Assembly: GCA_003819975.1 (NCBI GenBank)
Contig: RPPU01000047.1
Span: 1 to 13,803, forward strand
Direction: 5' to 3'
DNA length: 13,803 nt
Source: Desulfobacteraceae bacterium
GTDB taxonomy: Bacteria; Desulfobacterota; DSM-4660; Desulfatiglandales; HGW-15
The first letter of the stretch is position 1. Every line of letters begins with the position of its first letter. Both the position numbers and the translations under genes were made by a program. The notes beneath the pieces are model-generated. The model made no database searches. It saw only the letters and a program-made list of their open reading frames with translations, and was not told where the DNA came from. This document shows, piece after piece, positions 6,104 to 13,795 of the stretch.

Positions 6104-6997
6104 CTAGGGTTTCATTTTCTCTTTCAAGGCCAGGGCCAACTTATAAATCTGACGATAAGCCCGACCTTCCTCCAGGGCCAGATGAGTGGCGATTTCCTTT
6201 ACGCCTTTACCTTCTTTTTCCAGCATTTTCCTGATTCTATCGATCAGTTCATCATCGGGCAAACATTGCTGGGCCAGCTCATCGGCGGCTCCGGCTATCA
6301 CCAGGGTGATCTCGCCTTTTATTTCCCGGTCCCGGATCTGTTCCCGCAACACGCTCACGGGGCCCCGCAAGGCCTCTTCATGCATCTTGGTCATTTCGCG
6401 CCAAATAACGCCCAACCGATCCCCCAGGGTGGTCAACAAATCCGCCAGCAAAGCCGGCAAGCGTTGCGGCGCCTCATAAAAGACCAAGGTCCAGGGCATG
6501 GCGGCCAAGGAGAGCAATTCCTTCCGGCGCTTGCCGGGCCGCGGTGAAAGAAACCCTCCAAAATAAAAACAATCACTGCGTAAACCGGCCGCTGAAAGGG
6601 CTGCGGTCACGGCTGCGGCTCCGGGAATCGGCAATACCTGGATGCCCTGTTCAAAAGCCTGACTGACCAGCAATGTCCCGGGATCGGAAATACCGGGTGT
6701 CCCGGCGCAGGTGATTAAAGCCACTTGGCGGCCGGCCCGTAATTGCTCTAATATTTTCGGCGCCTTGGCCTTATGATTATGCTGATTATAACTCAATAAC
6801 CGGGTCCGAATGTTATAATGCGCGCATAACCGGCGGGAATGCTCGGCGCTTTCGGCCACAATCAAATCCGCGTTCTGCAGAACCTGCACGGCCCGATAAG
6901 TCATGTCCGCGAGATTTCCCACGGGCGTGGCCACCATATAAAGAGTCCCGCAGATGGCTCTCTCCGCTTTAACCCGTTCAAGATTTGCAGTATCCAT
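6104..6997 (-). CDS. rsmI: RsmI-family 16S rRNA 2'-O-ribose methyltransferase (divergent)
   Basis: A 297-residue member of the tetrapyrrole-methylase-fold RsmI family, which methylates the 2'-O of C1402 in 16S rRNA using SAM. Family segments are LYMVATPVGNLADMT (residues 19-33), AGTPGISDPG (98-107), PIPGAAAVTAALSAAGL, FYFGGFLSPRPGKR and LVFYEAPQRL (171-180). Two usually invariant spots differ: the AEDTR motif reads AESAE (48-52), and the Asp of SDAGTP is Cys97 (TCAGTP). A longer ATG at 7078 is open, but its extra 27 residues are encoded by intergenic repeat DNA. I prefer ATG 6997, preceded by TTAGGAACC. The stop TAG sits at the edge of repeat copy 1. The family is clear; the exact C1402 activity is less certain because of the altered motifs. 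Confidence 0.88.
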   Translation of the reverse strand: MDTANLERVKAERAICGTLYMVATPVGNLADMTYRAVQVLQNADLIVAESAEHSRRLCAHYNIRTRLLSYNQHNHKAKAPKILEQLRAGRQVALITCAGTPGISDPGTLLVSQAFEQGIQVLPIPGAAAVTAALSAAGLRSDCFYFGGFLSPRPGKRRKELLSLAAMPWTLVFYEAPQRLPALLADLLTTLGDRLGVIWREMTKMHEEALRGPVSVLREQIRDREIKGEITLVIAGAADELAQQCLPDDELIDRIRKMLEKEGKGVKEIATHLALEEGRAYRQIYKLALALKEKMKP

Positions 6998-7021
6998 GGT
7001 TCCTAACGGCACTCTGTTATG

Positions 7022-7119
7022 ATTCCGGCGCTTTTCGCTGGAACTCCTGTTCCGGCTCAAACCCTTACCGGAATTCATATTTTTTGATCCGACACTTTTC
7101 AGGGTCGAAAAAACATCTA
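7022..7119. repeat. Composite palindromic intergenic repeat, copy 2
   Basis: On the plus strand: the REP-like stem ttccggcg/cgctggaa (7023-7030 and 7036-7043), a single ctggaactcctgttccgg (7038-7055), ccggaattcat (7068-7078) and a hairpin (7077-7116). The hairpin's inner stem, gatcc with gggtc, differs from copy 1 but still pairs, with a G-U. The end, gaaaaaacatcta, is identical to copy 1. The three bases after the hairpin read TAG on the minus strand, as in copy 1, although no gene ends here. Confidence 0.8.
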
Positions 7120-7129
7120 ATTTTCTTAT

Positions 7130-7251
7130 TCAAAAAGATCGACAAAAAATTGTCGATAAGAAAAAAGTTAATAATCAATCGGCCCCTATCATCCGGATTT
7201 ATTCCGGCGCTCCGGCCGGAATTCATTTTTTATCGATCCTCGATAAAAAAT
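7130..7251. repeat. Composite palindromic intergenic repeat, copy 3
   Basis: In tandem with copy 2. It has a stem-loop atcgaca/tgtcgat (7138-7144 and 7151-7157), ataagaaaaaa shared with copy 1 (7156-7166), the palindrome attccggc/gccggaat (7201-7208 and 7215-7222), then a perfect 12-bp hairpin (7225-7236 with 7240-7251, loop tcc) with a T-run on its left arm and an A-run on its right. The hairpin ends at 7251 and the yraN stop codon is 7252-7254. Copies 2 and 3 together fill nearly all of the 254-bp yraN-rsmI spacer. Confidence 0.78.
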
Positions 7252-7620
7252 TTAGCCCTTTATTTCAAAAGCATTTTTAATGACTTCAATTTCGTCCCGG
7301 CCCTGGCCCAGATTGATGGCCACCACGTCAAACCGGGATTTGATTTCTTCGCAACCGTTTTCTTTCAGAAAGACCTGGGCCGTCTGGGCGATCTTGCGCC
7401 GCTTGCGTTCATTTACTGCTTCTTTGGCGTATTCAAGTGTACGGCCGCGTCTGGTTTTAATCTCCAGAAAAACCAGGGTGTCTCCGTCCCGGGCAATGAG
7501 ATCGATCTCGCCGAGCGGGCAACGATAATTACGAATAAACGATTGATAACCCAGGCTTTTGAGTTTTTTAAGCGCCAGGTCTTCGCCCAACTTCCCTAAT
7601 TGCAAGCGCTCCCGGGTCAA
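7252..7620 (-). CDS. yraN: YraN/UPF0102 family endonuclease-fold protein
   Basis: A 122-residue protein of normal length for UPF0102. It has the PD-(D/E)xK nuclease-like core: GKLGEDLALKKLKSLGY (residues 9-25), NYRCPLGEIDLIARDGD (31-47, with Glu38 and Asp40) and LVFLEIKTRRG (49-59, with Glu53 and Lys55). The family resembles Holliday-junction resolvases in fold, but its biological role is not settled. It follows rnhB by one base, a neighbourhood seen in many bacteria. The TAA stop is directly followed by a strong hairpin of the repeat family. Confidence 0.93.
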   Translation of the reverse strand: MTRERLQLGKLGEDLALKKLKSLGYQSFIRNYRCPLGEIDLIARDGDTLVFLEIKTRRGRTLEYAKEAVNERKRRKIAQTAQVFLKENGCEEIKSRFDVVAINLGQGRDEIEVIKNAFEIKG

Positions 7621-7621
7621 A

Positions 7622-8272
7622 TCAAAGAACTCCTTTAAAAGTCAGGCGATGGATCGGACAAGGGCCGTGCGTCCGGATGGCGGCCAGATGCCGGGCCGTG
7701 CCGTACCCTTTATTTTCTGCAAATCCATACTGCGGATAAATTTCATGATGGGCGCACATAATGCGATCGCGGTAGACTTTGGCGATCACGGACGCAGCTG
7801 AAATACTCAAGCTCTTCTGGTCGCCCTTTTTCAAGCACTGCTGGGGCATGCTTAAAGAAGGGGCTTGCATGCCGTCCACCAGCAAAAATTCCGGGGCAGG
7901 ATCCAAAACGAGCACAGCCCTTTTCATGGCTTCCAGCGCCGCTTTCAAGATGTTTTTTTCATCAATGAATTGCCGGGAAACCACACCCACGCCCACCGTC
8001 AGGGCCTGGGCCTGAATCAAATCAAAGGCCCGCTCTCTGGCTTGGGCGGTCATTTTCTTCGAATCCGTGACCCCCGGCAGGGATATTCCGGCCGGCAGGA
8101 TAACGGCCGCCGCTACCACGGGTCCGGCTAAGGGCCCGCGTCCGGCTTCATCCACTCCGGCAATCAGGCCATATCCGCATTGCCGGGCCGCCTTTTCATA
8201 GTGCAAGGTATCGGCCGCGGCGAATGCCCCGAGTTCCTGAAAAAGAACCAAGTTTTTAGCCGGATGAAGCAA
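7622..8272 (-). CDS. rnhB: Ribonuclease HII
   Basis: A 216-residue RNase HII that cuts RNA in RNA:DNA hybrids and at single ribonucleotides embedded in DNA. The catalytic acids are visible: Asp41 and Glu42 in GVDEAGRGPLAGPVVAAAV, Asp133 in LLVDG and Asp169 in SVIAKVYRDR. DSKK (70-73), GDQKSLSISAASV and YGFAENKGYGT are also typical. The frame opens with TTG at 8272, which leaves 38 residues before GVDEAGRG, longer than usual, and there is no good Shine-Dalgarno. A second TTG at 8206 would give a shorter protein; the start is uncertain. The gene lies 18 bases after rplS and 1 base before yraN. Confidence 0.95.
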   Translation of the reverse strand: MLHPAKNLVLFQELGAFAAADTLHYEKAARQCGYGLIAGVDEAGRGPLAGPVVAAAVILPAGISLPGVTDSKKMTAQARERAFDLIQAQALTVGVGVVSRQFIDEKNILKAALEAMKRAVLVLDPAPEFLLVDGMQAPSLSMPQQCLKKGDQKSLSISAASVIAKVYRDRIMCAHHEIYPQYGFAENKGYGTARHLAAIRTHGPCPIHRLTFKGVL

Positions 8273-8290
8273 TAATTTTCAACGATAAAT

Positions 8291-8635
8291 TTAGTTGCGT
8301 TTATCCTTGATACGGGCCGCTTTACCGCGCAAGTCCCGCAAATAATAAATCCGCGATCTCCGTACTTTGCCTCTGGAGATGATCTGGATCTTCTCGATCG
8401 CCGGGGAATGCAAAGGAAAAATCCTTTCCACGCCCACACCATAGGAAATCTTGCGCACCGTAAAGGTGGCGCCCATCGTGCCTTTTCTTTTGCGGACAAC
8501 CGCGCCTTGAAACATCTGGATCCGTTCCTTGTCGCCTTCTTTGATCCGGGCATAGACTTTGATGGTATCGCCCGTTTTGAAATCCGGGATATCCAAACGT
8601 AGTTGTTCTTTTTCAATTGTGGTAATAGGGTCCAT
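8291..8635 (-). CDS. rplS: 50S ribosomal protein L19
   Basis: A 114-residue L19, which sits at the 30S-50S interface. It matches through [58 protein letters not shown], the [19 protein letters not shown] region and the C-terminal KDKRN. A start at 8698 is possible but adds 21 atypical residues. ATG 8635 has AAGGAGAAG eight bases upstream and gives the normal L19 length. The gene follows the SPOUT methyltransferase in the trmD cluster. Confidence 0.97.
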   Translation of the reverse strand: MDPITTIEKEQLRLDIPDFKTGDTIKVYARIKEGDKERIQMFQGAVVRKRKGTMGATFTVRKISYGVGVERIFPLHSPAIEKIQIISRGKVRRSRIYYLRDLRGKAARIKDKRN

Positions 8636-8709
8636 TTTTAATACTTCTCCTTGCTGAAATAATTTCAAACTTATTTTGATCGGCAACCAAACTTTCATCG
8701 ATAGCCTGT

Positions 8710-9300
8710 TTATGGATCGCGCAAGCCCGGGGGCGCGCTCACCCGGTCCAGGATAATGGCGGCCGCCGCCCGCACCGAAAGATGATTATAATCGCGCAAA
8801 CCTTCAATCGGGTCCAGGATATAGTCGGCCTCCCGCAACAGGGTACGGTCCAAACCCCAGGCGGTCCCAAAAACCAACAGGACCGGCCGGCCGGAACCGA
8901 TCAGTTCCGCGGCTCGGCCGTAATCGAGCCGATGATCCGGCCAATGACCGGCATCGGTTACAATCAAAAGCGGCCGCTCGGCCTCTGCTTCCTGAATAAC
9001 CGCCAGGCATTCTTCCAGGGAAGCGCAAACGCGCACCAATTCCATGGCTTCTTTGCGATGAGGGTTATAGGTCGCGCCATAACCCCCGGTCCAATGCTCA
9101 ATGACTTGCAAAGCCAGCCGCTGTTGATCTTCCAGGGGTGTCATGACAAAGAACCGTTTCACATCATACGTCCGGCCCAACCGGGCCAGGTCGTGCAGAT
9201 CGACGGTCGTAATCGCCGCGGCGATTTTTTGCGCATGCTTGTTGTAAACAGGATAATGCAAAAGCCCGATATAAAGTCGCCTGTGCAAACCTGTTTTCAT
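8710..9300 (-). CDS. SPOUT-type RNA methyltransferase (Methyltrn_RNA_4 family)
   Basis: A 196-residue protein of the family annotated as SAM-dependent RNA methyltransferase between trmD and rplS in deltaproteobacteria and some thermophiles. Visible family blocks are [13 protein letters not shown] (9-21), [19 protein letters not shown] (33-51), VMTPLEDQ (52-59) and the C-terminal knot-like part [35 protein letters not shown]. The conserved GTxWGL and YNHLSVR blocks are the expected SAM-knot region of SPOUT enzymes. Its RNA target is not established. ATG 9300 follows the trmD stop by 19 bases, with GAGAGGA upstream. The position in the operon suggests a tRNA or rRNA target. Confidence 0.88.
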   Translation of the reverse strand: MKTGLHRRLYIGLLHYPVYNKHAQKIAAAITTVDLHDLARLGRTYDVKRFFVMTPLEDQQRLALQVIEHWTGGYGATYNPHRKEAMELVRVCASLEECLAVIQEAEAERPLLIVTDAGHWPDHRLDYGRAAELIGSGRPVLLVFGTAWGLDRTLLREADYILDPIEGLRDYNHLSVRAAAAIILDRVSAPPGLRDP

Positions 9301-9319
9301 CCGCGCGCCGTCCTCTCGC

Positions 9320-10060
9320 CTACCGGAGGCTTGATTCCTTTTGCAGCCCGGAGAGGATTTTTTTGTCCTCCGCGCTCAAACGCGCTTTTTGCAAAAGGTC
9401 CGGCCGGCGCTCCAGAGTTCGTTTCAACGCCTGAGTCCGCCGCCATTGTTTGATCTTGGCATGATCGCCCGATAAAAGAATAGACGGCACTTCTTGCTCC
9501 TCAAACACCGGCGGCCGCGTGTAATGCGGGTATTCCAGGAGGCCGTCTTCAAAAGATTCTTCTTGCGCCGAATAGTCGTCCCCGAGAACCCCGGGGACCA
9601 GGCGCGCGACTGCGTCGATCACCACCAGGGCGGCCGGTTCTCCGCCGCTTAAAACGTAATCGCCGACGGAAAGCTCCTGGTCGACATAACGGTTGCGGAT
9701 CCTTTCATCCACGCCTTCATACCGGCCGCAGATCAGGATGATTTGCGGCAAACGCGATAATTCCCAGGCCAGGCTTTGATCGAACGGCCTGCCCTGAGGC
9801 GTCAATAAAATAACCCGCGCTTGTTCCGTTACGCGCTCAATCGATTTCAAAGACCGATAAATGGGTCCGGGTTTCATGACCATGCCGCTGCCCCCGCCAT
9901 AGGGGCGGTCATCCGTCACCTGGTGTTTGCCGCGGGCAAAGGAGCGGATTTGGGTCAACCGGATCTCAATCAGGCCTTTGGCAATGGCCCGGCCCAAAAT
10001 GCTTTCATTCATAAAAGGAGAAAACAGGTCGGGAAACAATGTTAAAACGTCAAATCTCAT
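9320..10060 (-). CDS. trmD: tRNA (guanine37-N1)-methyltransferase
   Basis: A 246-residue TrmD, the knotted SPOUT enzyme that makes m1G37 next to the anticodon and prevents +1 frameshifts. Motifs: [12 protein letters not shown] at the N-terminus, [18 protein letters not shown] (50-67), [13 protein letters not shown] (109-121), the knot loop [20 protein letters not shown] (132-151) and [15 protein letters not shown] (169-183), which includes the expected catalytic Asp172. A longer frame to 10093 exists, but the family begins at MRFD, so ATG 10060 is the start. It lies inside the end of rimM (11-base overlap), with GGAGGAAA upstream. Confidence 0.97.
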   Translation of the reverse strand: MRFDVLTLFPDLFSPFMNESILGRAIAKGLIEIRLTQIRSFARGKHQVTDDRPYGGGSGMVMKPGPIYRSLKSIERVTEQARVILLTPQGRPFDQSLAWELSRLPQIILICGRYEGVDERIRNRYVDQELSVGDYVLSGGEPAALVVIDAVARLVPGVLGDDYSAQEESFEDGLLEYPHYTRPPVFEEQEVPSILLSGDHAKIKQWRRTQALKRTLERRPDLLQKARLSAEDKKILSGLQKESSLR

Positions 10061-10586
10061 TCGAATCCGCTGTTTCCTCCATTTCAACCACAACCATTTT
10101 CCCCAGTTCCGGATGAATCGCCTTGACCACGGAATGCACGGCCGGAATCAACCGTTCCCGGCCGGCCTGTTTCAGTACATAAATATCATGGCTGCCGTTA
10201 TTGAAAAGAGACGCTATCTCGCCCAGGTACTTGCCGGTCTCCGTATAAACCTGAAGCCCGATCATATCCGCCCAAAAATATTCTCCGGCGGCAATGGGGC
10301 CTAAGGACTCCCGGAGGACGAAAATTTCCGCGCCGCTATACGGTTCGGCCTGATCGATGGTCGTTAAACCCTCCAATTTCATCAAAAGGTTTTTACCGCT
10401 GGGGTGTACGGCCAAAAGCTTAAAGGTTTGCTCCCCGCCCGACCGGGGCCTTAGACAAACAGACCCGGCCTGCAAAAAGGATTGCGCCGATTGGGCATAA
10501 GAGGCGATCTTCAACAGGCCTTTCAGGCCGTGCGGCCTAATCACTTTGCCGAGCAGAAGCAGTCCTTCCCTAAAACCTTGCTTCAA
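10050..10586 (-). CDS. rimM: Ribosome maturation factor RimM
   Basis: A 178-residue RimM, which binds S19 and helps 30S head maturation. The N-terminal RimM domain starts [19 protein letters not shown]. The PRC-barrel half has [36 protein letters not shown] and [13 protein letters not shown], ending GKMVVVE. The start is TTG at 10586, two bases after the khpA stop; no ATG lies before the conserved region, and a GGAG is about 14 bases upstream. It overlaps trmD by 11 bases, so the two are probably translated in a coupled way. Confidence 0.95.
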   Translation of the reverse strand: MKQGFREGLLLLGKVIRPHGLKGLLKIASYAQSAQSFLQAGSVCLRPRSGGEQTFKLLAVHPSGKNLLMKLEGLTTIDQAEPYSGAEIFVLRESLGPIAAGEYFWADMIGLQVYTETGKYLGEIASLFNNGSHDIYVLKQAGRERLIPAVHSVVKAIHPELGKMVVVEMEETADSNEI

Positions 10587-10588
10587 AG

Positions 10589-10819
10589 CTATTCTAAAAT
10601 CTCCAAAACCGATCGTTTGTTCATTTTGGCGGATGAAGCGCTCAAGATGGTTCGCATGGCTCTGGCGGTTCGCCCCTGTTTGCCGATGACCTTACCCAGA
10701 TCCTCTTTGGCTACTTTCAGCTCGATCACGGAAGTCTGTTCGCCCTCCACTTCGGTTACCGTAACCTCTTCCGGTTTATCTACCAGCGCTTTGGCAATGT
10801 ATGAAATCAAATCTTTCAT
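10589..10819 (-). CDS. khpA: KH-domain RNA-binding protein KhpA
   Basis: A 76-residue single KH-domain protein (YlqC/KhpA family) that binds RNA, in many bacteria together with KhpB. The KH GxxG loop is [18 protein letters not shown]. An upstream start at 10834 exists, but ATG 10819 has GGAGG eight bases before it and gives the family's usual start, [17 protein letters not shown]. It sits between rpsP and rimM, its typical place. Confidence 0.96.
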   Translation of the reverse strand: MKDLISYIAKALVDKPEEVTVTEVEGEQTSVIELKVAKEDLGKVIGKQGRTARAMRTILSASSAKMNKRSVLEILE

Positions 10820-10878
10820 TTCAATAACCTCCATTCATTCACCACCATGATCTAATGAAAATGGGTTTGAAAAAGGTC

Positions 10879-11121
10879 TTAGATGAGCCCTTCATTCTTA
10901 AGAATGGCTCTAGCCGATTCCGTTACGCCGGCCCCTTTCTGTAACCAGGAAGAGACCTTCTCCTTATTTAATTTGATTGCGGCTGGGTTCTTCGTGGGGT
11001 CATAGGTCCCCAAAATTTCCAGGAATTTTCCATCGCGTGGGGCCTCGGAATTGGCGGCCACCAACCGATAAAAAGGTTTCTTTTTTGTTCCCATCCGAGT
11101 CAACCTGATTTTAACTGACAT
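10879..11121 (-). CDS. rpsP: 30S ribosomal protein S16
   Basis: An 80-residue S16, an early 30S assembly protein. It matches from SVKIRLTRMGTKKKPFYRLV through ANSEAPRDGKFLEILGTYDP to KVSSWLQKGAGVTESARAIL. ATG 11121 is chosen over the ATG at 11133 because it has the normal N-terminus and a GGTGAGG six bases upstream. First of the ribosomal cluster after ffh. Confidence 0.97.
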   Translation of the reverse strand: MSVKIRLTRMGTKKKPFYRLVAANSEAPRDGKFLEILGTYDPTKNPAAIKLNKEKVSSWLQKGAGVTESARAILKNEGLI

Positions 11122-11153
11122 GAACTGCCTCACCCCCTTTATAGTGAATCTCC

Positions 11154-11171
11154 CCCGCGGCCAACCGCGGG
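11154..11171. other. GC-rich hairpin in the ffh-rpsP spacer
   Basis: cccgcgg (11154-11160) pairs with ccgcggg (11165-11171) around a 4-base loop. It lies about 33 bases before the rpsP start on the transcript. No T-run follows on the minus strand, so it does not look like a full terminator; it could be a leader structure or a processing site that sets rpsP expression relative to ffh. Confidence 0.5.
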
Positions 11172-11222
11172 ATTTTAAACTATCTTTCGCGCCCCGCTTG
11201 AAGGGTGCGCATGCCCGATGGC

Positions 11223-12548
11223 CTAATGAAAGCGCGTCGGCATGTTTTGAAAACCTTTTTTGGAAAACTGCTCCATCATTCTCTTCATCTGCGCGAAGCT
11301 CTTGAGCAGCCGGTTTACATCCTGAACCGTGGTGCCGCTGCCCCGCGCAATACGCTTACGGCGGTTGCCGTTGATCGTTTTGTAATTCCGCCGCTCTCCC
11401 GGAGTCATGGAATAAATGATCGCTTCGACCTTTTTTAACTCCCCCTCCTGCGGCTTGATCTTTTTCAACTCCTTGAGTTGCCCCATGCCCGGCAGCATCC
11501 CCAAAATACTTTCCAGGGAACCCAACTTCTTGATCTGCTTCAACTGCGCCTGAAAATCGGACAAATCAAAGTCGCGCTGCCGCAACTTTTTTTCGAGCTT
11601 CAAAGCCTCTTTTTCATCGAATTCCGATTGGGCTTTCTCGATCAAAGAAAGCAGATCGCCCATTCCCAGAATACGCGAGGCCATGCGGTCCGGAAAAAAA
11701 GGTTCCAGCGCGTCCGGTTTTTCACCCACACCGATAAATTTGATCGGTTTGTCCGCAACCGCCTTTAGGGACAAAGCCGCGCCGCCCCTGGCATCTCCCT
11801 CCATTTTGGTCAGGATGACCCCGGAAATATCCAGAAGCTGATTAAATTGCCTGGCCACATTGACCGCATCCTGGCCGGTCATGGCATCGGCGGTTAACAA
11901 AATTTCATTGGGGCCAATCTTGGTCTTGATACGGACCAATTCAGCCATTAATTCTTCATCAATATGCAAACGTCCGGCTGTATCGATAATCAATACATCC
12001 GCGTTTAAGGCATTGGCTTTGGCAAGAGCTTCAATGCAAATATCTTCGGGCTTTTGCCCCACCCCGGACGGAAAAACCGGGATTTGCAGCTGGGCCCCAA
12101 GTTTCTGCAGTTGCTCAATAGCCGCCGGCCGGTAAATATCAGCCGGAACCAGATAAGGGCTGCGGCCCTGTTTGCGTAAAAAAAGCGCCAATTTGGCAGC
12201 CGTAGTGGTCTTGCCCGACCCCTGTAAACCCACCAACATAATTTTATAAGGCGGTTTGCCTTTAAAAACCAGATCCTGCTGGCTGCCGCCCATGAGCCGG
12301 ACCAGGGCCTCACTGACGATCTTAATAACCTGCTGTCCCGGAGTTAGGCTATCCAATACCTCCTGGCCGATAGCCCGGGAGCGAATGTCATCGATAAACT
12401 GTTTAACAACCTTATAGTTTACATCCGCTTCCAAAAGGGAGAGGCGGACCTCTTTTAAGGCCTCCTCAATATTGCGCTCGGTTAACCGGCCTTGTCCGCT
12501 TAATTTCTTAAAAGTCTTGTTAAGTTTTTCAGTAAGACTTTCAAACAT
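11223..12548 (-). CDS. ffh: Signal recognition particle protein Ffh (SRP54)
   Basis: A 441-residue SRP GTPase that binds signal sequences of nascent membrane proteins and delivers ribosomes to FtsY. The N domain covers about residues 1-90. The G domain has the P-loop GLQGSGKTTTAAK (107-119), DTAGRL (189-194) and TKMEGDARGG (247-256). The M domain includes LGMLPGMG (349-356), the 4.5S RNA-binding helices with RRKRIARGSGT (396-406), and a short Met-containing end (MKRMMEQF). ATG 12548 has GGGAG three bases upstream, which is tight. It heads the cluster, 101 bases before rpsP, a common arrangement. Confidence 0.97.
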   Translation of the reverse strand: MFESLTEKLNKTFKKLSGQGRLTERNIEEALKEVRLSLLEADVNYKVVKQFIDDIRSRAIGQEVLDSLTPGQQVIKIVSEALVRLMGGSQQDLVFKGKPPYKIMLVGLQGSGKTTTAAKLALFLRKQGRSPYLVPADIYRPAAIEQLQKLGAQLQIPVFPSGVGQKPEDICIEALAKANALNADVLIIDTAGRLHIDEELMAELVRIKTKIGPNEILLTADAMTGQDAVNVARQFNQLLDISGVILTKMEGDARGGAALSLKAVADKPIKFIGVGEKPDALEPFFPDRMASRILGMGDLLSLIEKAQSEFDEKEALKLEKKLRQRDFDLSDFQAQLKQIKKLGSLESILGMLPGMGQLKELKKIKPQEGELKKVEAIIYSMTPGERRNYKTINGNRRKRIARGSGTTVQDVNRLLKSFAQMKRMMEQFSKKGFQNMPTRFH

Positions 12549-12583
12549 CCGCTCCCTTTCCGTGTCTAAATCGAAAACTGTTA

Positions 12584-12612
12584 ATTTAAATCTTTATTGT
12601 TTTCATAGTCAA
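12584..12612 (-). promoter_or_regulatory. Probable sigma70-type promoter of ffh
   Basis: The -35 box TTGACT (12607-12612) and -10 box TTAAAT (12584-12589) are separated by 17 bases. The start of transcription would lie near 12577, giving a leader of about 30 bases before ATG 12548. A weaker second candidate lies about 90 bases further upstream (TTGCAA, 18 bases, TAAAAT). Confidence 0.45.
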
Positions 12613-12758
12613 GTAAAAATTACCGGAAAGCCTTTATTTGCGAATCAAATTATTAAGAAATTTTAGTCATTTTAACATATCTTTAGCTTAACTTGCAAAG
12701 TCAATTTTACGATGATACCCTTTCCAAAATGATGAGCCGGTTTCTCTATGGTTGCCGG

Positions 12759-12797
12759 ATGTTTTTTAATCCAAAATAGATAGGCCCTAAAAAACAT
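12759..12797. repeat. Hairpin related to the composite repeats
   Basis: The arms atgtttttta (12759-12768) and taaaaaacat (12788-12797) are perfect inverses, with a 19-base loop containing ggccc. They share ATGTTTTTT/AAAAAACAT with the hairpin after rsmI, and ccgg precedes them. The REP-like part is missing, so this may be a decayed or partial copy. Confidence 0.5.
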
Positions 12798-12861
12798 ATT
12801 AATCGATTTATAAATCTCTTTATAGAGACAAAAAATAGTCGCTGTTTAATAATGAATTCCC

Positions 12862-12867
12862 TATAAT
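12862..12867 (+). promoter_or_regulatory. Possible -10 box for the phosphorylase gene
   Basis: A perfect TATAAT, but the sequence 16-18 bases upstream bears no resemblance to TTGACA. It would give a leader of about 120 bases before ATG 12998. Weak evidence only. Confidence 0.25.
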
Positions 12868-12997
12868 GCTTTTCTTTGAATATCAATTTAGGCGCTTATT
12901 TCAGCTTTTCTTCGCTTGTAGGGTTTGAAAATTTTAGCCCCGCCTGTGTTGGGGTAAATTTGAATCTGAATCCATATCCGAAAACTTGGATTTCCGC

Positions 12998-13795
12998 ATG
13001 AACCTTAATTCCAAACCGAAAATAGGACCCCAAGAGGGCCTCATACAACCACGCCGCACGAAAACCGATCCGTCCGTGGACCCCGATGTGATCCTGGCGT
13101 TTATTAAAACCGATCTCGATTACCTCATGCGCCTTTTTCCAGATCAAAAAGCCCAATCTTATGATCAAGGCTTTTTCCGTTTCTTTAAATTTGCCCTTGA
13201 TTACCCGGCCGGCATAACCCTGGCCGGCCCGCTGCTGGGTGCGCCCCAAGCGGTCATGGCCATGGAAAAATTAATCGCTCTGGGCGGCCAACGCTTTTGG
13301 GCCCTAGGTTGGGCTGGGTCCCTGCACCCTGAAATAAAAATCGGGGATTGCATTATTCCGACCCGCGCGGTGTGCGAAGAAGGAACCTCCGCCCATTACC
13401 CCATTCTCCAGACTGACCCGCAAACAGACCCAGGCCTTGGCGCACGCCTGGCAGACGCGCTGCACGCCGGCCGGACCGCTTATCATCAAGGCCCGGTCTG
13501 GACTACGGATGCTCCTTATCGGGAGACCCCTTTAAAAATTGAAGCGTATCGGCAACAAGGGATCCTTGCGGTTGAAATGGAAATGTCCGCCTTAATCACC
13601 CTGGCGCTTTTTCGGGCGGTACAGGTGTCCGGATTGCTGGTGATATCCGATGAATTGGCCGAGTTGAAATGGAAACCGGGGTTTCATTCCGCGGCCTTGA
13701 AAAACGGCTCGCAACTGGCTTGCCGAAGCTTGCTCAAAGCGATTGGAATACCGTTGGCTTTACGAGGGTGCAATCCTGATTTTTCAGGGCAATAA
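12998..13795 (+). CDS. Nucleoside phosphorylase superfamily protein (PNP_UDP_1 type)
   Basis: A 265-residue plus-strand protein of the purine/uridine phosphorylase and MTA/SAH nucleosidase superfamily, which splits the N-glycosidic bond of nucleosides. Typical parts are GITLAGPLLGAPQAVMAMEKL (72-92), the loop WALGWAGSLHPEIKIGDCIIP (101-121), EGTSAHY (128-134), the ribose-binding EMEMSAL (193-199) and SDEL (217-220) with Asp218 in the base-binding position. These features do not separate phosphorylase from hydrolase activity, nor purine from pyrimidine specificity. ATG 12998 is preferred over the in-frame TTG at 12986; the Shine-Dalgarno is weak either way. It is transcribed away from ffh and has no partner gene in view. 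Confidence 0.85.
   Translation: MNLNSKPKIGPQEGLIQPRRTKTDPSVDPDVILAFIKTDLDYLMRLFPDQKAQSYDQGFFRFFKFALDYPAGITLAGPLLGAPQAVMAMEKLIALGGQRFWALGWAGSLHPEIKIGDCIIPTRAVCEEGTSAHYPILQTDPQTDPGLGARLADALHAGRTAYHQGPVWTTDAPYRETPLKIEAYRQQGILAVEMEMSALITLALFRAVQVSGLLVISDELAELKWKPGFHSAALKNGSQLACRSLLKAIGIPLALRGCNPDFSGQ

Larger units (their letters stand above)
12549..12997. other. Divergent intergenic region between ffh and the phosphorylase gene
   Basis: 449 bp of AT-rich DNA separating two oppositely transcribed genes. It holds a probable ffh promoter (12584-12612), a hairpin related to the composite repeats (12759-12797), a small stem-loop tctct/agaga (12815-12828) and a TATAAT (12862-12867) on the plus strand. 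I see no gene here; the minus-strand frame at 12896-13249 overlaps the real phosphorylase gene and is a shadow. Confidence 0.6.

Noticed and set aside
6985..7599. Plus-strand ORF of 204 codons
   Set aside because: It spans the rsmI N-terminus, two repeat copies and yraN in antisense; there is no family resemblance, and the middle is repeat-derived.
12896..13249. Minus-strand ORF of 117 codons
   Set aside because: It overlaps the phosphorylase gene, whose conserved protein sequence shows that the plus strand is the coding one.
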